DNA from: JAXHUE01 sp034189655
GTDB lineage: Bacteria; Chloroflexota; Dehalococcoidia; E44-bin15
Direction of reading: 5' to 3'
Assembly: GCA_034189655.1 (NCBI GenBank)
Contig: JAXHUE010000012.1
Location: 1-51,574, forward strand
Length of the DNA stretch: 51,574 bases
Of this stretch, positions 10,009 to 18,147 are shown piece by piece (within the stretch, counting starts at the first letter, position 1; the number at the start of each line of letters is the position of its first letter). The notes below the pieces were generated by a model. That model searched no databases. It was not told the origin of the DNA and saw only the letters and a program-made list of their open reading frames with translations. A program made the position numbers and the translations under genes.

Positions 10009-11142
10009 ATGAGCAGCGATTCTCTGGCCCTCTGGGCCAGGCCCGCCCTTGAGTCCTTCTTAAGGCCGTGGTACCAGTCTGTCAGCACACCCCACCAGGC
10101 CCAGGAGGACACGCTGGCACGGCTCCTCCAGGGGTACCGCCAGACCGCCTATGGCACGGAGCGAGGGGCCGACCAGGTGGGCACCGTTGCCGAGTACCGC
10201 CACTCCTTCCCGGTGGTGACCTTCCCCCAGCTCAAGCCCTACATAGAGGAGGTGATGGCGGGCAACCACCGCGCACTCATCCCTGAGCCACCCGTCGAGT
10301 GGGCCATGACCAGGGGCACCACCGGAGAGTCCAAGTACGCACCGCTCACCGCCACCGACATCGACCAGAGGGTGGCCTGCGGCGCGCGGGCGCTCTTGAA
10401 CTACGTGTACCGCAACGAGCGCTACGACATCCTGGAGGGCTGGGACCTAAACCTCAACTTCCCATCAGTCGCCGGCTCGATGGTGGTGGCAGGGAGGGAG
10501 ATAACGTACGGCTACAGCTCGGGCATCTACGCGCGCCACAACGCGCAGAGGGCCCAGGTGAAGATGGTGCCCTCGCAGGAGGAGGTCGACGCCCTGGGCG
10601 GAGGCATCTCGCCACAGGACTGGGAGCGGCGCTTCGAGCTGGCCTCTACCCTGGCCCGGGACCGGGACGTGACCGCGGTCATCGGCGTCACCCAGACCAT
10701 GCTCCACTTCGCCAGCTACATGAAGAGGAGGTGGCACGTCTACCCCCGGGAGGTGTGGGACATAGACCTGCTGATATGTACCAGCATCGCCGGCATCCAT
10801 GCCAAGTACAAGCCGGCGCTGCGCGCGCTCTACGGCGACGTGGCAATCGCCGAGATCTACGGCGCCACCGAGGGGCTCTACGGGCAGCAGCTCGATGACA
10901 GGCCCTGCGTGGTGCCCAACTACGATACCTACTTCTTCGAGGTGCAGACCAGGGGAGGGATAAAGATGCTCCACGAGCTGGGGCGTCACCACTACGGCAC
11001 CCTCATCGTGTCGTCATGCCTCTTCCCCCGCTACCGCATCGGCGACCTCATCATGTGCATGGGCAACGGCTACTTCTGCGTCATCGGCAGGGAGCGGCCC
11101 CTGGCACTGGCGAGGTACCTCCTCGATACCGCCTTCCGCTAG
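10009..11142 (+). CDS. GH3-family acyl-adenylating enzyme, short form
   Basis: Member of the GH3 branch of the ANL adenylate-forming superfamily, best known from plant enzymes that join amino acids to jasmonate or auxin; bacterial members have mostly unknown substrates. The phosphate-binding loop is TRGTTGESK (101-109). The Tyr/Thr/Glu nucleotide motif is YGATEG (284-289), and the hinge-like region is FPRYRIGDLIMC. It has 377 residues, whereas plant and many bacterial GH3 proteins have about 500-600. The C-terminal cap domain seems nearly absent, since the protein ends soon after the hinge. It stands alone with its own promoter, and its 3' end abuts a convergent membrane-protein gene. The substrate cannot be told. 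Confidence 0.8.
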   Translation: MSSDSLALWARPALESFLRPWYQSVSTPHQAQEDTLARLLQGYRQTAYGTERGADQVGTVAEYRHSFPVVTFPQLKPYIEEVMAGNHRALIPEPPVEWAMTRGTTGESKYAPLTATDIDQRVACGARALLNYVYRNERYDILEGWDLNLNFPSVAGSMVVAGREITYGYSSGIYARHNAQRAQVKMVPSQEEVDALGGGISPQDWERRFELASTLARDRDVTAVIGVTQTMLHFASYMKRRWHVYPREVWDIDLLICTSIAGIHAKYKPALRALYGDVAIAEIYGATEGLYGQQLDDRPCVVPNYDTYFFEVQTRGGIKMLHELGRHHYGTLIVSSCLFPRYRIGDLIMCMGNGYFCVIGRERPLALARYLLDTAFR

Positions 11143-11143
11143 G

Positions 11144-11569
11144 CTAGTCCTTGGGCCTGCTCAACCTGGTCAGGCCGAAGACCACGATGGCCACCCCGAC
11201 CGCGACCACGATGGCGGGCCACCAGGTCTGGAGGCCGAAGAGGAAGGCCGCGCCCACGGCGAGCAGGATGAGCCCCATGAGCAGCCGGCCGAACATCGGC
11301 CTGCGATGGGCGGGCATGGCATAGCGCACCAGGGCCTCGACGATGAACACCACGCCGATGCCCATCAGGAAGAACGTCCACCACTCGTCCCACGCGATGA
11401 CCCCCACCGCAGCAAGCAGAAAGAACAGGCCAACGACCACTACGAAGAGCCCGAAGAAGATGGCAGAGAGCGGGTCTCTGCGCCACTTCTCTTCCATGCC
11501 CTCCCCCCTATCCTTCTCGTTCTTCTCATCCTTCTCATCCTTCTCGTTGCGCCTTCTCTCGTCCGTCAT
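11144..11569 (-). CDS. Small four-helix membrane protein with a charged repeat N-terminus
   Basis: Product of 141 residues, not assignable to a named family. Residues 1-30 are extremely charged and repetitive (NEKDEKDEKNEKD), and the repeat is visible in DNA at 11514-11549. Four hydrophobic helices follow: LSAIFFGLFVVVVGLFFLLAA, WWTFFLMGIGVVFIVEALV, LLMGLILLAVGAAFLFGL and WWPAIVVAVGVAIVVFGL. Between the first two lies GVIAWDEWWTFF. The pattern resembles small DUF-type membrane proteins found near regulators. The start at 11569 has a GGAGGTG-type site just upstream. Its stop is one base from the GH3 stop. Confidence 0.6.
   Translation of the reverse strand: MTDERRRNEKDEKDEKNEKDRGEGMEEKWRRDPLSAIFFGLFVVVVGLFFLLAAVGVIAWDEWWTFFLMGIGVVFIVEALVRYAMPAHRRPMFGRLLMGLILLAVGAAFLFGLQTWWPAIVVAVGVAIVVFGLTRLSRPKD
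11514..11549. repeat. Nine-base tandem repeat, four units
   Basis: Four imperfect 9-base units: TTCTCGTTC, TTCTCATCC twice, then TTCTCGTTG. They lie inside the membrane-protein gene and encode its Lys/Glu/Asp repeat. Because the unit is a multiple of three, copy changes would keep the frame. Confidence 0.8.
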
Positions 11570-11673
11570 CGGGGCACCTCCTTATGATATGTGTCCGCAC
11601 GCACACTGCCATCCATTATCACCATCCTCATATCCCTGGCAGCGCCACGGGGTCGCCGCCGCGAGAGCCCTCC

Positions 11674-13068
11674 TCACCTCCTCACAGAGCGAAGGAACTG
11701 CGTCGCTGTATAGTGTACCATATGCCGCCACACCCTTCTCTTCCAGGCGTTCCTGGAGAGGAGGCCCCTGGCCACCTTTATCGGGTCGGTGTAGTAGGAG
11801 ATGAAGCACCAGTTGTACAGGGAGGTGAGCTGCTCCCGGGAGAGGTGCTCGGTGGACATGATGGCATGGCTCATGTCGTAGAGCGAGTAGTCCAGCGTCT
11901 CCAGCCAGCCGCTCGCCCTGGCCTGCTCGTAGATGTCCGAGCCGGGGAAGGGGGTGAACATGGTGAAGATGGGAAAATCGGGGTCCAGCCACTTCATGTA
12001 GCGCAGCTTGTGGGCGATGGACGCGGCATCGTCTTCCCTGGTGCCCACCAGCAGCAGGCCCTGGGCCACGATATCGTTGCGCTTGAGCAGGGCGACCGCC
12101 TCCTCCACCTGCTCGCGAGAGAGCCTCTTGTTGAACCGCGCAAGCTCCCTGTTGGTCGCGGTCTCCACCCCCACCTGTGCCATCAGGTTGCCCGCCCTCC
12201 TCATGAGCGGCAGGAGCTCCCTGTGCTCGATGATGAAGTCGGCCCGGCCCTGGTAGTACCAGGAGATATCGAGCCCGCGGGAGAGGATCTCCTCGCAGAT
12301 ACCGCGGATGTGCCCCGCGTCCACGTTGAAGCAGTCGTCCCCGAACCAGAAGCACTCCCGCCCGTACTCCCTGTGGAGAAGCTCGATCTCGTCGACCACG
12401 CTCTCCACTTTACGCGGCCGCCAGCACCCGTTCCAGAAGCGCCACTCCGAGCAGAAGGTGCAGCGGTAGGGGCAGCCGCGGCTGGAGAGCACGGTGGCGA
12501 ACTTGCCGAACACGGTGAAGTGGTACCGCTCCATGGGCAGGAGGTGGTAGGCAGGGGAGGGGAGGTCGTTCACGTCGATGGGCCCTCGCGTGGGGGTGAG
12601 CACCACGTCGCCGTCCCGGCGCAAGGCAAGGCCGCTCACGTCACCTGGCTCCTGGCCCCGCTCCAGGCAGCGCAGGAGCTCCACTAGCGTGCGCTCCCCC
12701 TCGCCGCGCACGACGACGTCTACCTCGGGGTGCTGGCGCAGCGTCTCCTCAGGGAGGAAGGTGACGTGGGGCCCGCCCAGGCACGTGACCACCTGGGGGC
12801 ATACCCCCTTGGCCACCGCCATGGTCCTCACCGCCTGGGAGAAGAAGGGGGTGAGTGCCGTGGCCCCGACGACGTCGGGGCGCAGCTCGCCGATGGCCTG
12901 CTCCAGCCCAGCCCAGCCCAGCCCAGCGGCGTTGCAGTCGATTATGCCCACCTCGATGCCCTCCTCCTCGAGCACCGCCGCGAGCTGTGCCAGCCCCAGG
13001 GGCGGTGAGACACACTCTCCCATGAGCTCCCAGGTCTTCTTGGGGGGCTCCACGAGCAGTACCTTCAT
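11674..13068 (-). CDS. B12-binding-domain radical SAM protein
   Basis: Product of 464 residues from the ATG at 13068 (MKVLLVEPPKKTWELMG). The open frame starts 17 codons earlier without conserved sequence. The N-terminal 130 residues form the Rossmann-like cobalamin-binding domain typical of this class, without an obvious DxHxxG motif (PPLGLAQLAAVLEEEGIEVGIID). The radical SAM cluster motif is SRGCPYRCTFC, with Cys199, Cys203 and Cys206. The TIM-barrel part has WFGDDCFNVD, GVETATN and FTPFPGSDIYEQA. The usual roles are methylation, or ring or thioether chemistry, on unknown substrates. It stands alone, so the substrate is unknown. A five-unit CCAGC repeat lies in its coding sequence. Confidence 0.85.
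   Translation of the reverse strand: MKVLLVEPPKKTWELMGECVSPPLGLAQLAAVLEEEGIEVGIIDCNAAGLGWAGLEQAIGELRPDVVGATALTPFFSQAVRTMAVAKGVCPQVVTCLGGPHVTFLPEETLRQHPEVDVVVRGEGERTLVELLRCLERGQEPGDVSGLALRRDGDVVLTPTRGPIDVNDLPSPAYHLLPMERYHFTVFGKFATVLSSRGCPYRCTFCSEWRFWNGCWRPRKVESVVDEIELLHREYGRECFWFGDDCFNVDAGHIRGICEEILSRGLDISWYYQGRADFIIEHRELLPLMRRAGNLMAQVGVETATNRELARFNKRLSREQVEEAVALLKRNDIVAQGLLLVGTREDDAASIAHKLRYMKWLDPDFPIFTMFTPFPGSDIYEQARASGWLETLDYSLYDMSHAIMSTEHLSREQLTSLYNWCFISYYTDPIKVARGLLSRNAWKRRVWRHMVHYTATQFLRSVRR
12903..12927. repeat. Pentanucleotide CCAGC repeat, five units, inside a radical SAM gene
   Basis: Five perfect CCAGC units run from 12903 to 12927 on the plus strand, inside the minus-strand radical SAM gene (residues around GLGWAGLEQ). 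The unit is not a multiple of three, so gain or loss of one unit would shift the reading frame. Confidence 0.85.
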
Positions 13069-13135
13069 CGCGGCACCATTATAGCTGGGGCCGTGGGCCG
13101 CGTCCAGCCCAGCTCGCAACGAAAATCACAATGTA

Positions 13136-13164
13136 TTGCGTCACCCCCCGGCCCATGTTATAAT
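13136..13164 (+). promoter_or_regulatory. Promoter of thyX
   Basis: TTGCGT at 13136-13141 and a perfect TATAAT at 13159-13164 are 17 bases apart. The start point near 13171 gives a leader of about 24 bases. It may drive thyX-folD-fhs together. Confidence 0.65.
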
Positions 13165-13194
13165 TCGCAACTGGGGTAGAAGGCACGCGCGGCT

Positions 13195-13875
13195 ATGGCT
13201 TATGTGGCTCTCATCAGCTATACACCAGACCCCGAGCGCACTGTCGCCGCTGCTGCCCGCATCTCGACCCAAGCGGCGAGCGCCGCTACGCTGCGTGACG
13301 AGATGACGCCCCAGACCGTAGAGCACCTCATAAAGCGGCTCATCTCCTCCGGCCACCTGTCCCCCTTCGAGCACGCCAGCTTCACCTTCGCCATCGAGGG
13401 CATCTCGCGAGTCACCAGCCACCAGCTCGTGCGCCACCGCATGGCGAGCTACACCCAGCAGAGCCAGCGATACGTCTCCTTGAAGGAGTTCGACTACATC
13501 ACGCCATCGAGCATACGCGCCAGGCGCGATATAGAGGCCAGGTACCACGACATGGTCCGCTCCGCCCACGGCCTGTACCTCGAGATGCTGGATAGTGGCA
13601 TCCCCGCCGAGGACGCGCGGTACGTGCTTCCCAGCGCCGCGGAGACCCGTCTCATCATGACCATGAACGCCCGCGAGCTGATGCACGCCTGCTCGCTCAG
13701 GCTGTGCCTCAGGGCACAGTGGGAGATCGTGGAGCTGTTCGAAGAGGTGAAGGCACAGGTGGAGAAGGTGGCCCCCTTAATCGGCGCGGAGCTTAAGCCC
13801 AAGTGCTACCGCCTGGGGTACTGCGACGAGGCCGAGTCCTGCGGCATCTTCCCCACCCGAGATGAGACCTTGTAA
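13195..13875 (+). CDS. thyX: Flavin-dependent thymidylate synthase
   Basis: Makes dTMP from dUMP using FAD, NADPH and methylenetetrahydrofolate, releasing tetrahydrofolate rather than dihydrofolate. Product of 226 residues. The ThyX signature RHRxxSxxxxSxR is present as RHRMASYTQQSQR at residues 80-92. Other conserved parts are HLSPFEHASFTFAIEG and RYVLPSAAETRLIMTMNARELMHACSLR. It is followed 31 bases later by folD and then fhs, forming a folate-linked group. The open frame and the ATG 24 bases after the predicted transcription start support the start. Confidence 0.97.
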   Translation: MAYVALISYTPDPERTVAAAARISTQAASAATLRDEMTPQTVEHLIKRLISSGHLSPFEHASFTFAIEGISRVTSHQLVRHRMASYTQQSQRYVSLKEFDYITPSSIRARRDIEARYHDMVRSAHGLYLEMLDSGIPAEDARYVLPSAAETRLIMTMNARELMHACSLRLCLRAQWEIVELFEEVKAQVEKVAPLIGAELKPKCYRLGYCDEAESCGIFPTRDETL

Positions 13876-13906
13876 GCGAAAGCGGTAAGAAAGGAGCATA
13901 CCTACC

Positions 13907-14785
13907 ATGACAGCGGAGATCATCTCTGGAACCAAAGTAGCGGCAGAGATACGCGGAGAGCTCAAGGCCAAGGTGCAGGCGCTGAAAGGGAAAGGGGTCA
14001 CCCCTGGCCTGGTCATGCTGCGGGTGGGCGAAGACCCGGCCTCGGTGTCCTATGTCAGCGCCAAGGGCAAGGCCTCAGACGAGATCGGCATCTACTCCGA
14101 GACCATGGTCTACCCAGAGGATACGCCAGAGGCAGAGGTCCTGGCCAAGGTGGAGGAGCTGAACAAGGACCCCAGGTTCCACGGCATACTGGTGCAGCTA
14201 CCTCTGCCCTCTCACATCGACTCCGATAAGGTCTTGAACGCCATAGACCCCAGGAAGGACGTAGACGGCTTCCACCCGGTGAACGTGGGGCGGCTGCTCA
14301 TCGGCGAGCCCTTCTTCATGCCCTGCACCCCGCACGGCGTCCAGGAGCTGCTCATCCGCAGCGGCAACAGCCCCGAGGGGAAGCACGTGGTGGTGTGCGG
14401 GCGCTCCAACATCGTGGGCAAGCCGGTGATGGCCATCCTCATCCAGAAGAAGAAGGGGGCCAACGCCACCGTCACCATGGTGCACACCGGGACCAAGAAC
14501 ATGGCGGAGATCACACAGCAGGCCGATATCCTGATCGCCGCCATGGGCAAGGCCAAGGCGATAACGGCAGACATGGTAAAGGAGGGCGTGGTGGTCATCG
14601 ACGTGGGGGTGAACCAGGTGGGCACCACCGCGGAGGGGAAGCGGATCCTGGTGGGCGACTGCGACTTCGACGCCATCAAGGAGAAGGCCAGCGCCGTCAC
14701 CCCCGTGCCCGGGGGCGTGGGCCCGATGACGGTCACCATGCTCATGGCCAACACCGTGCGCGCCGCGGAGATGGGGAACCAATGA
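13907..14785 (+). CDS. folD: Methylenetetrahydrofolate dehydrogenase/methenyltetrahydrofolate cyclohydrolase
   Basis: Interconverts methylene-, methenyl- and 10-formyl-tetrahydrofolate with NAD(P)H, and is part of the Wood-Ljungdahl methyl branch when paired with Fhs. Product of 292 residues. The catalytic Tyr49 and Lys53 lie in SVSYVSAKGKA. Further signatures are GILVQLPLPSHID, DPRKDVDGFHPVNVG, VVCGRSNIVGKPV for nucleotide binding and PGGVGPMTVTMLMANT. The start is preceded by AAGGAG. It sits between thyX and fhs and is very likely co-transcribed with them. Confidence 0.97.
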   Translation: MTAEIISGTKVAAEIRGELKAKVQALKGKGVTPGLVMLRVGEDPASVSYVSAKGKASDEIGIYSETMVYPEDTPEAEVLAKVEELNKDPRFHGILVQLPLPSHIDSDKVLNAIDPRKDVDGFHPVNVGRLLIGEPFFMPCTPHGVQELLIRSGNSPEGKHVVVCGRSNIVGKPVMAILIQKKKGANATVTMVHTGTKNMAEITQQADILIAAMGKAKAITADMVKEGVVVIDVGVNQVGTTAEGKRILVGDCDFDAIKEKASAVTPVPGGVGPMTVTMLMANTVRAAEMGNQ

Positions 14786-14839
14786 CGCAGACATTCAGGT
14801 ACAGGTAGCCCTCAATCAATCAGACAAGGGAGGTTTTCT

Positions 14840-16603
14840 GTGGCCTACGACGCAACCAAGATGAAAGACTGGGAGATCGCGGAGGCGGCGGAGCAGAGCA
14901 TGCCCGGACCCGAAGAGTGGCGGGAACGGCTGGGCCTGGAGAAGGACGAGATCATCCCCTACGGCAGGACGCCCAGGCTCGATTTCCTCAAGATCATGGA
15001 GCGCTTAAAGGCAAGGCCCGATGGCAAGTACATCGAGGTGACCGCCATCACCCCTACCCCCCTTGGTGAGGGCAAGAGCACCACGTCGCTGGGCTTAATC
15101 GAGGGGCTGGGCAAGCGGGGCAAGAGCGTGGGCGGCTGTCTGCGCCAGCCATCTGGCGGCCCTACCATGAACGTCAAGGGGACGGCGGCCGGCGGCGGCA
15201 ACGCCCTGCTCATCCCCATGACCGAGTTCTCCATGGGGCTCACCGGCGACATCAACGATATCATGAACGCCCACAACCTGGCCATGATAGCGCTCACCGC
15301 CAGGATGCAGCACGAGCGCAACTACAGCGACGAGCAGCTCCAGCGACTCTCCAAGATGCGCCGCCTGGACGTCGACCCCACCAGGGTAGAGATGGGCTGG
15401 GTGATGGACTTCTGCGCCCAGAGCCTGAGGAGCATCGTCATCGGCCTCGGCGGCCGCATGGACGGCTACCTGATGCAGTCCAAGTTCGGCATAACGGTGA
15501 GCTCGGAGCTCATGGCCATGCTCTCCATCGTCCGCGACCTCGCCGACCTGCGGGAGCGGATGGACCAGATCACGGTGGCCTTCGATAAGCGGGGCAACCC
15601 GGTCACCACCGGCGACCTCGAGGTGGGCGGTGCCATGACCGCCTGGATACGCAACACCATCAACCCCACGCTGTGCTGCACCGTGGAGTACCAGCCGTGC
15701 ATGGTGCACGCCGGCCCCTTCGCCAACATCGCCGTGGGCCAGTCATCCATCATCGCCGACCGCATCGGCCTGAAGATGTTCGACTACCACGTCACCGAGA
15801 GCGGCTTCGCCGCCGACATCGGCTTCGAGAAGTTCTGGAACGTCAAGTGCCGCTTGAGCGGCCTTAAGCCCCACGTCTCGGTGCTCACCACCACCATACG
15901 CGCCCTCAAGATGCACGGCGGCGGCCCCAGGGTGGTGGCCGGCATCGCCCTGCCCGAGGAGTACACCAAGGAGAACCTGGGGCTCCTGGAGAGCGGACTG
16001 CCCAATATGGTGCACCACATCAACACCATCAGGACATCGGGCATTAACCCGGTGGTGTGCATCAACTGCTTCCCCACCGATACCGAGGCCGAGATCGCCA
16101 TGGTGCGCAAGGCCGCCGAGGAGGCCGGGGCGCGCTGCGCCGTCTCCACGCACTGGGCCAACGGCGGCGACGGTGCCCTGGAGCTCGCCGACACCGTGCT
16201 CGAGGCCTGCGAGGATGAGGGCGAGTTCAAGTTCCTCTATCCCATGGAGATGAAGCTGCGGGAGCGCGTGGATCGCATCGCCAAGGTGGTCTACGGGGCC
16301 GACGGTGCCTCCTGGACCGCGGATGCCGAGGAGAAGGCCAAGACGCTGGAGAAGGACTCCAAGTACGACGACTACGCCACCATGATGGTGAAGACCCACT
16401 TAAGCCTCTCCCACGACCCCGCAGTGAAGGGGGTGCCCAAGGGGTGGATGCTGCCCATCCGCGACGTGCTCATCTACTCCGGGGCCAAGTTCCTCTGCCC
16501 CTGCGCCGGCACCATCAGCCTGATGCCGGGCACGGGCTCCGACCCGGCATTCCGCAGGGTAGACGTCGACGTAAAGACAGGGAAAGTACAGGGCCTGTTC
16601 TAG
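14840..16603 (+). CDS. fhs: Formate-tetrahydrofolate ligase
   Basis: ATP-dependent formation of 10-formyltetrahydrofolate from formate, the entry step of the acetyl-CoA pathway methyl branch and a source of purine carbons. Product of 587 residues from a GTG start at 14840, with AGGGAGG seven bases upstream. The P-loop is TPLGEGKST (73-81). Conserved stretches are QPSGGPTMNVKGTAAGGG, FSMGLTGDINDI and ATIRALKMHGG-like TTTIRALKMHGGG. Near the C-terminus are CPCAGTISLMPG and the aspartate-rich end VDVDVKTGKVQGLF. It is about 30 residues longer than common Fhs proteins. A strong terminator follows, closing the thyX-folD-fhs unit. Confidence 0.97.
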   Translation: MAYDATKMKDWEIAEAAEQSMPGPEEWRERLGLEKDEIIPYGRTPRLDFLKIMERLKARPDGKYIEVTAITPTPLGEGKSTTSLGLIEGLGKRGKSVGGCLRQPSGGPTMNVKGTAAGGGNALLIPMTEFSMGLTGDINDIMNAHNLAMIALTARMQHERNYSDEQLQRLSKMRRLDVDPTRVEMGWVMDFCAQSLRSIVIGLGGRMDGYLMQSKFGITVSSELMAMLSIVRDLADLRERMDQITVAFDKRGNPVTTGDLEVGGAMTAWIRNTINPTLCCTVEYQPCMVHAGPFANIAVGQSSIIADRIGLKMFDYHVTESGFAADIGFEKFWNVKCRLSGLKPHVSVLTTTIRALKMHGGGPRVVAGIALPEEYTKENLGLLESGLPNMVHHINTIRTSGINPVVCINCFPTDTEAEIAMVRKAAEEAGARCAVSTHWANGGDGALELADTVLEACEDEGEFKFLYPMEMKLRERVDRIAKVVYGADGASWTADAEEKAKTLEKDSKYDDYATMMVKTHLSLSHDPAVKGVPKGWMLPIRDVLIYSGAKFLCPCAGTISLMPGTGSDPAFRRVDVDVKTGKVQGLF

Positions 16604-16623
16604 GTCACAGTAGCCATATGCCG

Positions 16624-16653
16624 AAAAGGGCGGCACCGGGTGCCGCCCTTTTT
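16624..16653 (+). terminator. Rho-independent terminator after fhs
   Basis: Stem GGGCGGCAC (16628-16636), loop CGG, complementary GTGCCGCCC (16640-16648), flanked by AAAA and a TTTTT run. It is a nearly perfect intrinsic terminator and would work in either direction. Confidence 0.9.
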
Positions 16654-16710
16654 GCCTTTTCACCCCGTCTTGGTGTAGAATTGGCCCACGACATGCCGAG
16701 GAGGATGGCC

Positions 16711-18147
16711 GTGAACGCTGATATGCTCAAGGAGCTTGAGCCCATCTTCTTTCCGCGCTCCATCGCCGTCGTCGGTGCCTCCAGCAACAGGCTGAAGTTC
16801 GGCACCGGCTATCTGAACGCCCTCATAGACACGGGCTACCAGGGAGGGCTCTACCCGGTACACCCCAGCGAGGGCGAGATCTCGGGGTTGAAGGCCTACC
16901 CCCGGGTGAGGGACATACCCGGCCCGGTGGACTACGTCATCGTGTCCATCCCGGCGCAGTACACGCTGGACCTCATGGACGACTGCGTGGCCAAGGGGGT
17001 GCAGGTGATCCAGTTCTTCACCGCGGGCTTCTCCGAGACCGGGGAGGAGGAGGGCATCGAGCTCGAGCGGGAGCTGGTGAGGAGGGCAAAGGCGGGCGGC
17101 GTCCGCATCATCGGCCCCAACTGCATCGGGGTCTACTCCCCGGCCAACCGCATGCCCTACGGCATGATGTCGTGGATGGGGGAGCCGGGCACGGTGGGCT
17201 TCATCTCCCAGAGCGGGGGCCACGGCGGCGGCATCATCGAGGCCGGCATCAGGCGGGGGATAGGGTTCAGCAAGCTGGTGAGCTTCGGCAACGGCTGTGA
17301 CCTGAACAGCATCGACTACCTGGAGTACTTCGCCCAGGACCCAGAGACCGCCATCATCGGCGGCTACCTGGAGGGCATCCCCGACGGCAGGCGCTTCTTC
17401 CGGCTCGCCCGCGAGGTGTCGGGGGCCAAGCCCCTCATCATATGGAAGGGGGGACGCACCGCCGCCGGCGCCGAGGCAGCGGCCTCCCACACCGCCTCCC
17501 TCGCCATACCGGACACCATATGGAGCGCCATGCTGCGCCAGGCCGGCGTAGTGCGCGTGGACAGCCTGGAGGAGCTCGCCGATACCCTGCTCACCTTCCA
17601 GCACTACCCACCCTTCTACTGCCACCAGGCCGCCATCGTCGCCGGGCTCGCCGGCGGCGGGGGTGGGGAGAGCGTCTCCTCCACCGATGCCTGCGCCAGC
17701 ATGGGGATCGATGTGCCCCCCTTCACCGCGGGCGCCAGGGGCCGGCTCAAGGCCCTCATGCCGCCGGCAGGGGCGATACTCAGGAACCCGCTGGACATGG
17801 GCGGCGGCGGGGGGAACCTCGATGTCTTGAGGGAGACCATGGAGATAATCGTCGCCGAGCCGCAGATAGACATCATCGTCATCAACGCGCACATAGATAA
17901 CCTGGCCAGCTTCCTCTCCATGGAGGTGGTGAACGCCATGAACGATATCTTCATCCACTTCCGCAAGGCCCAGCGAAAGCCCATCGTGGTGGTGTGCCGC
18001 CCCGGCATAGGGGGCAGCGAGCGGCTGGAGCAGGAGGCCAAGCTGGGCCGCGCCGGGATACCCATCTACCCCAGCCTCGACCGGGCGGCCCAGGCCATCG
18101 CCAACATGAACCAGTACTACCAGTACCACCACACTGCCCACCCATGA
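16711..18147 (+). CDS. ADP-forming acyl-CoA synthetase, alpha-type (CoA-binding and ligase domains)
   Basis: Product of 478 residues. The GTG start at 16711 is supported by GAGGAGG six bases upstream; the open frame extends further but lacks homology. The N-terminal Rossmann CoA-binding domain begins EPIFFPRSIAVVGASSNRLKFG. Next come IIGPNCIGVYSP, SQSGGHGGG and the phospho-histidine loop GAEAAASHTASLA with His260. The alpha-subunit layout matches NDP-forming acetyl-CoA synthetases, which couple acyl-CoA breakdown to ATP formation. The ATP-grasp beta part is missing and not encoded next door, so this is a stand-alone alpha subunit or relies on a distant beta subunit. It overlaps queA by four bases (ATGA). 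Confidence 0.85.
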   Translation: MNADMLKELEPIFFPRSIAVVGASSNRLKFGTGYLNALIDTGYQGGLYPVHPSEGEISGLKAYPRVRDIPGPVDYVIVSIPAQYTLDLMDDCVAKGVQVIQFFTAGFSETGEEEGIELERELVRRAKAGGVRIIGPNCIGVYSPANRMPYGMMSWMGEPGTVGFISQSGGHGGGIIEAGIRRGIGFSKLVSFGNGCDLNSIDYLEYFAQDPETAIIGGYLEGIPDGRRFFRLAREVSGAKPLIIWKGGRTAAGAEAAASHTASLAIPDTIWSAMLRQAGVVRVDSLEELADTLLTFQHYPPFYCHQAAIVAGLAGGGGGESVSSTDACASMGIDVPPFTAGARGRLKALMPPAGAILRNPLDMGGGGGNLDVLRETMEIIVAEPQIDIIVINAHIDNLASFLSMEVVNAMNDIFIHFRKAQRKPIVVVCRPGIGGSERLEQEAKLGRAGIPIYPSLDRAAQAIANMNQYYQYHHTAHP

